DNA of 64,000 nt from NCBI GenBank assembly GCA_028015205.1, contig CM051514.1:8928001-8992000 (forward strand), written 5' to 3'. Under the pieces are notes generated by a model. That model was not told the origin of the DNA. It saw only the letters and a list, made by a program, of their open reading frames with translations, and made no database searches. The position numbers and the translations under genes were made by a program. Source of the DNA: Mytilisepta virgata (taxonomy: Eukaryota > Mollusca > Bivalvia > Mytilida > Mytilidae). Numbering within the stretch: the stretch's first letter is position 1; each line of letters begins with the position of its first letter. Below, one piece after another: positions 43,919 through 57,167 of this stretch.

Positions 43919-44526
43919 GCATATTTAACCCAAACGGTAAATCGTAGGAGCCTGCATTGCCCATCTGGATGTGATTTTCCAAACAATTTAGGAACACCAT
44001 TGCTGCAAAGTAAGGACCTACATCAAACTAAGCTTGGTTGTTATTCAGATATTACCATCTAAGAAAAATTCCTGCTCCCAAATGGCCAATTGCTTTTAGA
44101 CCATTAGTTTCTTAAATGAATTTTCCCATAGGGTCCTGTGTTAAATTAAGTTTGGCAGTGGACATGATTGTGAAAGAGGACTACAGGCTGCCAAGGTTGG
44201 TTCCATCTGGCCATGTAGTTCCCACAGAATTTTTTTTAAATTCATCCCTTCTGTTTTCTTTTTTTTTGTAATAGCAGCCATGTTGGTTGGAAGTTGGGGA
44301 TGCAGGAAGCAATTTCAAAGAGGGCCACCCAAGAATCATTCAAACTTTTGTTCTAATAGGCCCAGTGGTTTCAGAGAATATATTTAAAGGAAAGTTTATG
44401 ACATCCCATGCAAAGTGATGGCAACAGCTTCACATGAATTTTTATTCAATTGAAAGTTACTGACTACAACTTAACCATTTTGCTTTTTGAAGGTTCACCA
44501 TTTGGTTGAAAATACAAAACCCTTTA

Positions 44527-44565
<39 letters not shown>

Positions 44566-45075
44566 CGCATCTTTAGCCAAGTAGTAATTTAAAAAATGAA
44601 CAGAAAAAAAAATCTTTTAATTGGGGTAAAGGTTACTGTCAGAATTATCAAGCTTTATCTTTTTTATCACTTGGTTGAAAATGCAAAACCTTTACAATTT
44701 TTTTTAAAACTTACATTGTTGTATATTATCTATTTAAAAAAAATGATACAATCATGACAATATTTGTTTGGTTTTTTTTTATAGAATTTTTCATCTTTAA
44801 CCAAGTGGTCATTTAAAATAAAAAAAAAATTTTTCTTCCGAGGAAAGTTATTGACTTCAAACTAAACCTGTTGCCTTCTGAAGATTTACCACTTGGTTGA
44901 AAATGCAAAACCTATACAAATTTAAGAAAAAAACTTACATTTCATTCGTTTTTGAAAATACATTTTTTTTTTTTTTTTTTAGAATTTCCATCTTCAAGCA
45001 AGTGGTAATTTTGAAATAGAAAAAAAAATCATTCGAGTGAGAGCTAAACGATTTGCTTTTCAGAGTTTATTTACC
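43419..45075. repeat. Repeated hairpin units with poly-T loops
   Basis: ACCACTTGGTTGAAAATGCA and the complementary CTTCAACCAAGTGGT flank T-rich loops in successive units: about 43415-43472, 44500-44588, 44665-44808, 44888-45004, with another left stem at 45070. Loops contain T runs of 10-35 followed by AGAATT. Each unit can fold into a hairpin with a 13-16 bp stem. The same unit recurs at 53229-53371. Confidence 0.8.
43940..44420 (-). repeat. Diverged 166-bp-family units, inverted
   Basis: GCCCATCTGGATGTGATTTT, CCATTGCTGCAAAGT, TTTTCCCATAGGGTCCTGTG and AGGCCCAGTGGTTTCAGAGA are minus-strand versions of the unit landmarks. They interrupt the series of poly-T hairpins. Confidence 0.6.
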
Positions 45076-46878
45076 ACTTGGTTGAAAATGAAAAACCTTT
45101 ACAATTTTTTTTCAATCTTATGCATAATACATGTAAAAAGACCCTTAAAACTATATTTGCCATACATTACTTCACCCTCCCTACACCCCAAAAAAAATGG
45201 GATGGGGTCAACATTGAGGATTGAGAATATGTGCCCTTGAAATCCAGGAACTTCTACATCTGCCTGGATATTGTTTTCTATTGGAAATCCAATATATCTA
45301 GAATGTTATCTCACTGATGGAAAAGATTTCTTTATGCATATATAAACACAAAATATACTCAAGTCAAATTTTTGAATTATTAACTTCAAGAAACAGAAAA
45401 CATACAAAAAGTTATCCATAAAATCATAAAAACATAAAACCTGGATAAAATTGTTAAAAACCATTAAAATAAAAAACAACTTTCTGCATGTTTTCTGATA
45501 AATTTACCATAAATTTCACGAGTCAACTCTACAGTTCAGTGTACTTGGTATATTTTGTATTTCATGCACACTATACGTATACTGTTGTTTTACATGACTT
45601 TCAGCAACATCACTTAACCATCTAGAAAAATTTATGACACCGAGACTGTTGAAGAGACAGCAATAAGTGGATATCAAACTACGCTCTCAGGAAATTAAAA
45701 TGATACAAAAAATTAGACCAAAATGATGTTAAATTTTGAAAACTTAAAAAAATCAAAAAGAAAATAAAAGTCAAGCTGGGAAAGATTTTAATATGGGATT
45801 TCTATTTTATATAAAAATATTATCCAATTAAATTTGTCTGTAACCTGTCAATTAGGCAAACATAGTAAAAATGTGTACAAGTTAATATTATACAATCAGA
45901 CAAAAAATATTGAGGAGATCTTCAGGCTTGGCCAACAACGGTCCATTTAAAAATCACACAAATTTCTATAAATTGTCCTCAACAGTCAAATGTTCATTAT
46001 GTGATTTCATTCAGTTCTGGAAAATCAATCCAATGCTTATCTACATAATGTCCTCCTTTCCATCTGAAAAAATCCAATATTTTTGTTAAATGTAAGAACA
46101 GATATTTTGTAAATATTTTTAATATATTTTCTTTATTTGCAAAAACACAAATTCGTTTTCATTTCTAATGCAAAGATAAACTCAGGAATTTTTAATTTTT
46201 TTATTAAAGTTTACTAGTTAAAAGTAAATTTTAAGAAAAAGAAATGACAATTTGTCTACAAAAGCCAATTAAAGTTAAGAAAATTATTCCGATTATCTGG
46301 TTATCTCCCTTTACTTAGTTCCATAGTTTGGAAAAGAGAAGTTAAAATGAAATAACCTTTAGTGAGCAAGCTCAAATACCCCACCCAAACAAACTGACTT
46401 GCTAGCATGGAGCTTTTTCATTTATGTTTTTCCTTCCACTTTTTGTGCATGATATTAATATTTGATATGTTTGAAAGCTCCTCCCAAGAAGAGCTTCCTC
46501 ATTTCAGATTTTGCTGATAATCCAAAGCATCTGGGTACTGTTTCACTAAAAGTCTTAAGACTTGTGACTGATAATAAATCCTTTGAATATATACGTTATG
46601 ACTTATCGTCTGGTACCACCTTTAGTGAAACAGTACATTGAAATTTCCAATTTCCCAGAAAATTGAACACATCTGAGGTATTGATGACTGGATACTTTAT
46701 TCAAATTTGAAGATAAAAATCAAAGTGATGGAAATCACCACTGGAAAGATTGCAACTGCAGTTGTGTGTACAATTTCAAATGGAACTAGGTGGAACTGTT
46801 TTGTAAACCAAAACATATGTCTCCCCTTCACTTTATTCTAGATCAATCTTTACCTCCAGGATAAAAATAATAATTTTG

Positions 46879-46910
46879 TGACCTTGAGGTCAAAGGTCAA
46901 ATGAAGGTCA
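46879..46910. promoter_or_regulatory. Cluster of nuclear-receptor half-sites (ER2 and DR1)
   Basis: TGACCT at 46879, AGGTCA at 46887, 46894 and 46905. The first two form an everted pair with 2-bp spacing, the next two a perfect DR1 (AGGTCAAAGGTCA), the class bound by RXR-type dimers and HNF4. Its function is unknown; it lies in repeat DNA without a nearby gene. Confidence 0.6.
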
Positions 46911-46939
46911 TAATGGTACGCGACACACACTTCCTACAT

Positions 46940-47062
46940 ACCCAAGGGTATAAGCCTAGGTCAAAAGACAAAAAAGTAACCTGCACAAGGAAATACTATA
47001 ATTTTAGTCATCATTTGACCTTGAGGGTATAAGCCTAGGTCAAAAGACAAAAAAGTAATGGC
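46940..47062 (+). repeat. Direct repeat of about 34 bp
   Basis: GGGTATAAGCCTAGGTCAAA and AGACAAAAAAGTAA occur at about 46945-46978 and again at 47027-47060, 82 bp apart. Confidence 0.85.
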
Positions 47063-47226
47063 CCGGACAAGCTTCGCTGAGAAGAATATGAAGAACAACT
47101 AGAATTGCAATTGCGCCCACGGTGTCCATTTTGAAATTTTTTGTATTTTGATGATTGCATCTTGTTCGCCATCCAAAATTTAGCCTAGATATCAATTTTC
47201 ATTAAAATTAGACAGTTTAATTTTTA

Positions 47227-48194
47227 TATGCCCGTCAATTTGGACGGGACATATTATGGTATACAAATGTCTGGCGTCCTCTGTCCGTGGTAAACATGTC
47301 ACACCATAACTTGAGAACAACTTATCCAAATTTTATGAAACTTAATATAGTTGTTTCTTATGACGGCCAGACGATCTGTATACTTTTTGGTGAAAATAAG
47401 ATTAAAACTTTTTGAGTGACGGGACTTTGTAACTAAAACAGGGGTGTGTTTTTTTTTCACGTCGCACCCTATCTCAAAAACGATTTGATTATTGCTTAAA
47501 ACTTTACATACTTCATAGTTATATTAATCTAAAGATCTGTATACTTTTTGGTGATGATTCAAAATTTTATTTTAGAGTTTTTGAGTTTTTTGTAAAAAAA
47601 AGGGGGGGGGGGGTGTTTCACATGTCATGCCGTATCTCAGAAACTATTGATTATTGCTTGTTTGTTTATTTAGTTGGGGTTTAACGCCGTTTTCAGCACA
47701 TTTGGCTATTTCGCGGCGGCCAGTTTTTATTGGTGGAGGAAGCCGAAGTACCCGGAGAGAACCACCGACCTTCGGTAGGAAAATTGGCAATCCTTGTCAA
47801 TTAAGATCGGAGTCGAACACACCCCGCCACAGGTGAGATTCCAACTCACAACCCCAGCGTTGACAGGCTAGTGATTATTAGTAGTCATGACGAACTACCT
47901 AGACCACTCGGCCACCGAGGCCCCTATTGATTATTGCATAAAACTTCACAATCTGAAGATCTGTATACTTTTTCGTGATGATTATTTTATTTTTGAGTTA
48001 CTGAATTTATATTGAGCTTTTTGGTAAAAAATGCAGTCTTTTTTGGTCACATTTCGTGCCATATCTCTATTGCTTTAAAGTTTACATGCTTATGTTTTGC
48101 CCGGTTTCCATATACATCCCACCAGCAGCTCCACTAAAAGGGGGATTCCAAAAACTTTTATTATGTTTTTTTCACTAGTCGACGGGCGTATCAT
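47227..48194 (+). mobile_element. DNA-element-like block with CCCGTC ends, containing a SINE
   Basis: The left end ATATGCCCGTCAATTTGGAC has a small hairpin (CCCGTC...GACGGG), and the right end GTCGACGGGCGTATCATG is an inverted match (ATACGCCCGTC). Between are three repeats of ATCTGTATACTTTTTGGTGA-like sequence and a G run at 47602. The inserted SINE occupies 47658-47923. No ORF for a transposase. Confidence 0.5.
47658..47923 (-). mobile_element. SINE family 1, full length with perfect TSD
   Basis: A complete inverted copy, tail (TTGTTTATTTAGTTGGGGTT) to head (CCACTCGGCCACCGAGGCCC). The 14-bp repeat CTATTGATTATTGC flanks it at 47644-47657 and 47924-47937. A and B boxes are intact (CCACTCGGCCA; GATTCCAACTC has changes), so it is among the youngest copies. 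Confidence 0.9.
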
Positions 48195-50560
48195 GTGCTT
48201 GTGTTGCAGCTGCTCTTTATTCGTCATTTTTTACAGCATTTGACGATCACATTTTTTCCCAATGAACTTTAGAAAAGTACAAAGTTTCATGAAATTCTAT
48301 GGTGCAGTTTTTGAAATATGAAAGTTTTAAAAAATTTTCATACTTTTTCCATTTCCATGGCAACGGCAGCCATTTTGAGAATTTAATGTTATATGCACAA
48401 CTAGACTTGGTGATCATCATTATTTTGAAGTTTCTCTGAGAACTTGTGCGGACAAAATTAGGTGAAACCCCCCCCCCCCCAAAGGAACAATAACAATCTG
48501 TCGTCCCGACTACGTCTGGGGTCAACATAAATACTACAAAAATAATGCTAAGGGTTCATTCCTTGAATTGCACATGGTAGATTTCCTTAGCTGAAACTTG
48601 GCTTCCTATTTCGGCATTTTTGTTATGAGTACTTCTTGTTTTGGTCTTATGTTTCGGTTTTAATGCTGCTGATGAGAGGCAACTCCTTGAAATGTGTCGT
48701 ATACAGCATAGTGCATGCTGGATCCTAGGTCCTTGAGGGTATCACAGATATTATCTCTGCTATGTGAGATCAATTACAGTAAATGTATTCATTTTGGGAA
48801 GTTAATTTTCAATAAGAGTTCAATGTGTTTAAGTTAAACATTTTACTAAATTACGTTATTTTAGTGCATGTCTGAGATAATCGTAAGGTTTTTCTCCAAT
48901 AACGGGTCCATTAAAGAAATAATCGTCACATTAGTAAATGCACAATTATTTTTTACATGTGCTCAAGAACGGATAATTACTCATTATTATACATGAATGG
49001 AACAGAAGGTAAACAATCAAAATGGCTGTATTTTTAAAACATGGATGGAAATGTGTCAAAAATGTTAGTTTTAATGTATTTGGGACCAGGGCTCAGCAGC
49101 CTACTTCAGGACGACAGGGAGAAATGACGTTTTTCCCTGAAGCTAACAAGAAGTGGTGGGAGACGGGGAGAAGTGATTATGTGATGTTCCAAAGCACCAA
49201 TCGGCACTGATTATGTTTTTATTTGAATAGCTAATCTTATTCTAATGTTTTTTTTTTAAAGAAATTAAGATTCATTCTCTGATTTACAGTTCAACTTTGT
49301 TAAGGCAAATTTAACTTGCATGCCTTCTAAGCCAGTCTACAAAATGTGTACAACAGAGTCAACAAAGAAGTTCATAAAATCAAATCATTACTTCACTCAC
49401 AGTATCTCTCTTTGTTTTTGAATTATTGTTATTCAGGTCTGACTTACTGTGGTCCGAGTTGTCAGCGGACCAAGTAAATTTACCCATATTTTTTTTATTG
49501 GATTATTTCCCTTTGATAACCGATTGAAAAAAAAAAGCGGCATAGATTTTATTTTCACTACACGAGTCAGACTTTCCTTAAAATATCGGCTGTCATATTC
49601 GCGATTTGGACCAATGAAATGGATCAGGCGAGTAATTCAATGTATGGTAAACTCAAACTTCGCTTTTGTAGTCTTGACGAAAGTTTTGAGTTTTACTTCA
49701 TCACCCTCCAGGTTGACAATACAACTTTACAAGTCTGTTATACATAGAGAAAAGATTAAACATTCATTCTTGCTTTTCAAATTTCAACTCCGAATAGTCC
49801 AACTTCCAAGTTTATCTAGATAAACGATTATGTAAATAACGCTCTTGGAAGTTTTTCTACACCTTGTCCATGCGCATGTACAGGGATTCCTGGAGTTATT
49901 TTTGGGTTCCCGAAATAACTATATATTCATTCTACTATTAAATTCTTGATCCATTTCACTGTCAATATTTTGAAATTGTGGTACACATAATTATCAATGG
50001 AAATTTAAGCAGACGCTTGGCAGATTCTTTTTTATAATAAACAATTCAAATGAGTATAAACTTAAATGAATACATGCAGCATGTTTCTCAGACTGAAATA
50101 CAAAATGGCTGAAAGTTCAAAACATGCATAATTTAAAAGGGTCAATCCTAAAAGAAAGTTCAAAACATTTATAAAAGCAACATAATACTTTTTATTAATC
50201 GATAATCTTTAAAATAAAACTATGAACGTAAAAGCCTTCTATATCTTTATATACATGTATGCACTTGTGGAAATGTAACTGGAAGGTGCATCTGCGTAGA
50301 TTTGTTTTGATATATTCATCTGCCACACGTCAAGTCTGCGAAATAATGTTTGGAAATTCATTTTATTTTCTCGGAAATTTCGGTAAATAACAAAGATTAT
50401 GTTAAAAATATTAGTTCAGATATTCACAAGAATAGAGTACTCATAATTTTTAAAAAGTGCTGTCATCATTGGAACTAAATTTTATGTACTAATGTTTGAT
50501 GATATTGAAAAGTCCACACTTTCAGTTTTGGAAATTGGAGGCCGATGGCATAGGAACGAT
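48195..50560. other. Noncoding part of the S1-specific insertion
   Basis: No gene is supported. A 13-C run lies near 48468. The ORFs at 49022 and 49449 have no recognised domain. No counterpart exists in S2. Confidence 0.4.
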
Positions 50561-53500
50561 TTGCAATCTTTCCAATGATAGTTCTATCCATGCAAAAGTA
50601 ATATAAGTTAATGAGGAATGAACCAACAGAAGGGCAATAAACATTATACTGCCAGCAACTTTGTGTGGGGGTATAATAAATAATTTTAATTACCATAAGG
50701 CTATGGAAGTCTTTCTATCCCAAGTCTTGAACCTCTACTATTTTGACATAAAAGCAATCTAAAATAAAATTTTATCTGATCAAAATTTGGCACCATGAGA
50801 CTTTATATATATATAGAATATACAGAATCTCTATAATCGATGTGCCCCATCTTTGTGTTTGATACATTGTGTTTACAGGAATGAAGAGAATCTAATCCCA
50901 AACAATGTTTGTATTACTCAAGTGACCATAGCTGTTATAATGAAGATAATTGATGAACAAATTGTTTACATATATGCCATTACGCTTAGATAATATAACA
51001 ATTGGACTTGTCACTTCTGTTATTGGTGATTGAAATAATCATATCTGTTGCTGTTTAGGATGTCAATGTAGACTTTTTTTTTACATATTCTAACAATAAA
51101 ATGACAATGATGTGATTACCATGTTTCATATTGACATGTACAGATAAAATTTAGAAATTTAAAAAGGGGAGGTAGTTCTCCATTCTTTCAATAATAACCA
51201 AAGATGTAGAATTGTACGATAATTTGTAATTATGTAACAAATGTTATGTAGTTCTTTAAATGGACTAATAATAACAATTTTATTATATCTGTTTAGTTCG
51301 ACTTGAAACTTTTAACTTCAGTAATCACAGATTAAATATCCCCCAATTCAACATAAGTGAAATATATCTACATGACTTGCAATGAGATGAATCCTAACGC
51401 AAAACTTAACCTGAGTCACTCATGCATAATATGTAGATAGGATGATCAAATTTTTTTACTGACCTTCATTATTTTCCAAGACGCATCCACTGGTGAAATA
51501 TTATACTTATATGACTTATTGGACCTTTGAAGTGGGACAGACTGACGGATGAACCAAATGCTATATCCCCTCCCAAACCCTGTTGGTTGAGGGGATAATA
51601 AACACCTGCTATATAGCAATGTTGGTTATTACCTTTGGAACTTTTATGCTTCAGAGTTTGTCACAGTGGACCTAGATCTGATCTGTCTAGAATAATTTAT
51701 AAAATAAAAAGAATTCCAGTTGAGTACAATGGGCTCAACTTGCAGTGAGGTAAATTTTTTCTCCCTAAGGGGAATTTTCTGGGGCAACCGTCAACTGTCA
51801 CCCTAATTCACACATTAAAGAGTATCAACTTACCAGAGTAATGCTTTGAAAACACCTTAACACATGCACTTGAACAGCTTGAATCTTGAATGAATAAATT
51901 CTACCTGAAATAATTAGGCATTTCTTGTTAATGTGATTATACATGGTTTCTTCTTATTGAAGTCCCCTGCCTAAAATTCTAGACCTTAGACATTTTGCCC
52001 ATATTTTGGGTAAAAAAATTTCATTATCTCCTAAGAGAACCTAGCAAAGGTACTAATGTAGTCCTTAAGGAAAATCAGATGAAACCAAAAAGGTCCATGC
52101 AGCTGATCGAATAGCTTTACGTTAGAAAATAAAGTATGAAATAAATTTCTCTACTTAAAGCCCTTAATTGTTTTTGGAAATCCTCAGGTCATTTATTAAA
52201 AGAAATATGGTATGGATATTTCAAATTGATTGTAAATACAAAATATACTAAATACAAAAATTTACAGATAAGATAGGACAATAAATTAGAGCCTCCGTGG
52301 GTCCTGTATTTCTCACTGAGATTTAACTTGCTATTCAAAAATCAGAAAAGGGAATTAATCATTAAAAACAAAGTCTTTATTTTCATTAGCAGTGACCATA
52401 TTGCCTTATGGTACTGATCCAAGACTAAATTTAGAAACAAAGGATTATTCAACCAGAGATTTGATCTTAATTTCCCCAGTACTTAAGACAAAATTCAGAT
52501 TACACAAATTTCCAGATTTTTTATTCACAATGGTAATGGCGGCCATACAGGTCCAAGGTCAGAGACCCCACACACATTTGAAAATGAACCATTCCATCAA
52601 AATATTGTTTAAATTGCTGGAGTTGTTTCAGATCATTTTTACATTTTATTTTCAATTAACACCAGCCATATTGGTTAGGTCCAGACCTCTGTACATAGTA
52701 TTGAAAGGGGATGACCAAAGGACTATTTCATCAAGTCTTGTTTGCTCCAGTTGTTCCCAGGGATTAATTTTCTTTTTACTGATTTTTTTTCTATTTTTAG
52801 TAATGGAACCCATATTGGTCTGAAGTCCAAACTTATTTTTGAAGGGGGTATTGGACAAGACTACGTACTACATCCCTAATAAAACATGGGAAAAAATATG
52901 ATAATAATAATAATAAACAATGGATAAATACAATTGTTAAATGATTCTAACCTTTGACCTAGTAAGGCGATGCTTCAGACTTGGTCACATGGTGGACATT
53001 TTTTTCTCATCTTAATCACTACTGTGCAAATACTATACAATATTGTAAAATGTGAACTGTTCCTCAAAGTAACTCATTTAGTATTCATTTGTCTCTAAAA
53101 TTAAATGAACTCCTCAAAAAAAATGTTACAATTTTTTTTAAGAACCAAGTTTAAAAACAAAACAGAAAAATAAATTTGTATTTGAGGGTGTTACTGACTG
53201 ACTAAATGTTTTACCTTGTGATTCTTTTACCACTAGGTTGAAAATGCAAAACCCTTTACAAATTCTAAAAAACTTACATTTTACTAATATTTTGTTTTTC
53301 AATAAAGTTATACAATTTTTTTTTTCTTTCTTTTTTTTTTTTTTTTTTTAAGAATTTCCATCTTCAAGCAAGTGGTAATTTTGAAATAGAAAAAAAATCA
53401 TTTGAGTGAGAGCTAAACAATTTGCCTTTCAGACGTTTATTTACCACTTCGTTGAACATGAAAAACCTTTACAATTTTTATTTACATTTTTTTTCTAACA

Positions 53501-55131
53501 GTTTTTTTTCAATCTTATCTATAATACATGTAAAAAAGACCTTTAAGACTATATTTTCCATACATCACTTCCCCCTATCCTCCCCCCCAAAAATGGGATG
53601 GGGTTATCATTGAGGATTGAGAATATGTGCCCTTGAAATCCAAAATTTCTTAATATCCCAAATATTTTCTGTTGGAAATCCAATATATCTAGAATGTCAT
53701 CCCACTGATGGAAAAGATGTCTATGAAAACTTAAATAAAAAAATTACAAGTTAATATTATACAAGCAGATAAAAAATACTGAGGAGATCTTTAGGACTGG
53801 CCAACAGCAGTCCATTTAAAAATCACACGAATTTCTATAAATAGTCCTCAACAGTCAAATGTTCATTATGTGTTTTCATTCAGTTCTGGAAAATCAATCC
53901 AATGCGTTTCTACATAATGTCCTCCATTCCATCTGAAAAAATCCAATATTTTTGTTAAATGTAAGAACAGATCTAGTATTTTTTGTGTAAATATTTTCAA
54001 TATATTTTCTTTATTTGCAAAAACACAAATTCGTTTTCACCTCTAATGCAAAGATAATCAACTCAGGAATTTTTATTTATAGATTACAGTTTCCAAGTTT
54101 AAATTAAATTTTAAGAAATAGGAATGACAATAATCTCCAAAAGCCAACTTCAGCTGATCAAAGAAAATTATTCGATTATCTCCCTTTATTTAGTTCCGTT
54201 TTGTAAAGAGGTTATTAAAATGAAAGAACCTTTAGTGAGCAAATACCCCATCCCAACAGAAACTGACTTGTTAATATGCTTTTTCTAACTTTTTTCCTTC
54301 ACTTGTTTGTGTATGATATTAATATTTGATATTTTTGAAAACTGCCCATTTCAGATTTTGCTGATAATCCAAAGCATCTGAGGTACTGATGAATGGAAAC
54401 ATTCTTAGGTCCCTCTCCCCCAAAATTTGTTCCCCATTTCCAATTTTCTGAAGAATTGAACATATTTGAGGTATTAATAACTACAAACTTTATTCAAATT
54501 TGAAGAGGACCTGACAAAAATTACAGTTCTAAATAGGCAAAAATATAAGTTAATGAAGAATGGTCTGGCAGAAGGGTCAAACATTAGCCAACCCTTGTAT
54601 TATGTGTGGGGTATAAATAATTTTAGTTACCATAAAGCTATGGAAGTCTCTCTATCCAAGTCGTCAACCTCTACTATATGACATAAAAGCAGCCTAAAAT
54701 AAAATTTTATTTTATTTCATATCAATTTTGCACTAAAGAAATTTTGATCAAGAACAAATCAATCTAACACATCTCTCTAAATGTGCACCATATTTGTGTT
54801 TGATGCACATGTCTATGACATAGATGGAAGTCTAAATTATGGATTTGAAGGATCGTTAAGGAACGGTTCAAGACGAATAGAAACTCAAATAAACTGATGG
54901 ATATAATTCTTTTCTAGCTATTTTAAAATTCCAACAACTGACATATATATAATGTCTCATTTACCTCATCAACCCTTGTTTCATCGCTATAAACTCATAT
55001 TGTACCTAGGGTCTGATAAAAGAAATCTCAGGATAAATGGGCTAATATGGAAAGTCAGATGTAAAGTCAAATGGAGAGCTCAAAATGGAATGTGTTGTAA
55101 TAACCTTGATAAAAGCCTTACTATGACCTTA

Positions 55132-55873
55132 ATTACTAAAAATAAAAAAATCAGTAGAAAAAATTCTCGGGAAAGAATGCTGCCATTACTATCAAAATTA
55201 AAATTAGAAAAATAAATCAAAATATATTTAATGTCTTCAATTAGAAGAAACACCAGGTATGATGCATGTATATCACATTAACAAGAAATGCTCAATTATT
55301 GCAGGTACAATTCATCCATGCAAGATTTAAGCTGTTTTAAGTGCATGTGTTCGGACGTTTTCAACGCCATTACTCTGGTAAGTTTATTAAACCCCCTTCA
55401 AAGTTTGGGCGGTATATAGGTTTCAGTCTGTATGTCTGTCTATCCATCCGTCTGTACGAAATAATGTTGTCCTCAACTCCTCCTACATTACTGGCATGAT
55501 TCTCATGAAACTTTATTGTTAGAACACATTATGGAGATGTGCATATTGTCAGGATATTCTGTTTGGGCGAGATGTTTGAAAAATATGACGATTTGAGCTT
55601 TGTGTAGGCTTCAAATCAGACATGTTGCTGCGGGGGTTTAGTCCCTTTCAGACAGTTCTAGTTATATTTGAAATGTATATAGATATGTGAAAGGGTGACA
55701 GTTGACTGAGGGATAACATACTATCATTTTCATTGATGTTTTAAGCTCACCTGGCCAAAGGCCAGTAAGCTCTTACCATCACTTGGTGTCAATTTTTCAA
55801 GGAAACATTGAGGAGAAAAAATTTACCTCACTGCAAGTTAAGAGCCCATTGTACTTGATTTGATTGGAATTCT
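55132..55873 (+). repeat. 742-bp inverted repeat, left arm
   Basis: By eye it is the exact reverse complement of 56426-57167 over its whole length, with no indel. Starts ATTACTAAAAATAAAAAAAT and ends TTTGATTGGAATTCT. S1 has only one counterpart (in the orientation of the right arm), so this arm is the added copy. Confidence 0.95.
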
Positions 55874-56425
55874 GTTAATATGAAGAACAGAAATAAAAAC
55901 ACTTTTTTCTTTTACTCAAGTTCATATGATGTAGCCAAACTAATATATTCTTGAAAATTGAAGTCAACAAGCCCACAAAAGACAAGAAAAAATACTAACT
56001 GGAGCAGTTGCAAACAACAGCTGATCCTCTTTCCTGTATTTTCACTTGTTTTACATTTTGTAGACATTTTACATGATGTTTTTTCTTGATACATAACTTT
56101 GATTGTTCATAATATACACATATATCATATAATGTTGAGGAAAGTTTATGACGAAATGGAACAATAACATTTTTATTAACTATATCTTATTAGTTCTTGA
56201 AATTCGTATTAACTTTGAGAATTACGGCAATCACAGATTAAGGTGGGACAGACTGATGAACAAGACACTATATCCCCTCCCCAACTTGGACCGTTGGTTG
56301 AGGGGATAATTAACACCTGTTAAATAGAAATGTTGCATGGTTCTTACCTTTGGAACTTTTATGCTTCAGAGTTGGTCGCAGTCGACAAAGATCTGATCTG
56401 TCTAGGAAAATCTATGAAAAAAAAA

Positions 56426-57167
56426 AGAATTCCAATCAAATCAAGTACAATGGGCTCTTAACTTGCAGTGAGGTAAATTTTTTCTCCTCAATGTTTCCTT
56501 GAAAAATTGACACCAAGTGATGGTAAGAGCTTACTGGCCTTTGGCCAGGTGAGCTTAAAACATCAATGAAAATGATAGTATGTTATCCCTCAGTCAACTG
56601 TCACCCTTTCACATATCTATATACATTTCAAATATAACTAGAACTGTCTGAAAGGGACTAAACCCCCGCAGCAACATGTCTGATTTGAAGCCTACACAAA
56701 GCTCAAATCGTCATATTTTTCAAACATCTCGCCCAAACAGAATATCCTGACAATATGCACATCTCCATAATGTGTTCTAACAATAAAGTTTCATGAGAAT
56801 CATGCCAGTAATGTAGGAGGAGTTGAGGACAACATTATTTCGTACAGACGGATGGATAGACAGACATACAGACTGAAACCTATATACCGCCCAAACTTTG
56901 AAGGGGGTTTAATAAACTTACCAGAGTAATGGCGTTGAAAACGTCCGAACACATGCACTTAAAACAGCTTAAATCTTGCATGGATGAATTGTACCTGCAA
57001 TAATTGAGCATTTCTTGTTAATGTGATATACATGCATCATACCTGGTGTTTCTTCTAATTGAAGACATTAAATATATTTTGATTTATTTTTCTAATTTTA
57101 ATTTTGATAGTAATGGCAGCATTCTTTCCCGAGAATTTTTTCTACTGATTTTTTTATTTTTAGTAAT
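56426..57167 (-). repeat. 742-bp inverted repeat, right arm
   Basis: Reverse complement of 55132-55873; spacer between arms is 552 bp (55874-56425). It is in the position expected from S1 (about 51705-52780). Near 56540 it includes CTGGCCTTTGGCCAG, a small hairpin followed by GTGAGCTTAAAACATC. Confidence 0.95.

Larger units (their letters stand above)
44981..53200. repeat. Segmental duplication, copy S1
   Basis: Collinear matches with S2 (53351-57640): 44981-45300 with 53351-53700; 45880-46720 with 53745-54500; 50599-50860 with 54541-54810; 51105-52060 with 56120-57090; 52770-53020 with 57145-57480. S1 carries an extra 3.8 kb at 46720-50580 that includes a DNA element and a SINE. Identity is visibly high but with many small indels, so the duplication is not recent. 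Confidence 0.85.

Noticed and set aside
47654..47836. 60-codon ORFs in SINE copies (also at 10557, 11045, 6270)
   Set aside because: They are the antisense reading of the SINE and recur wherever it does.
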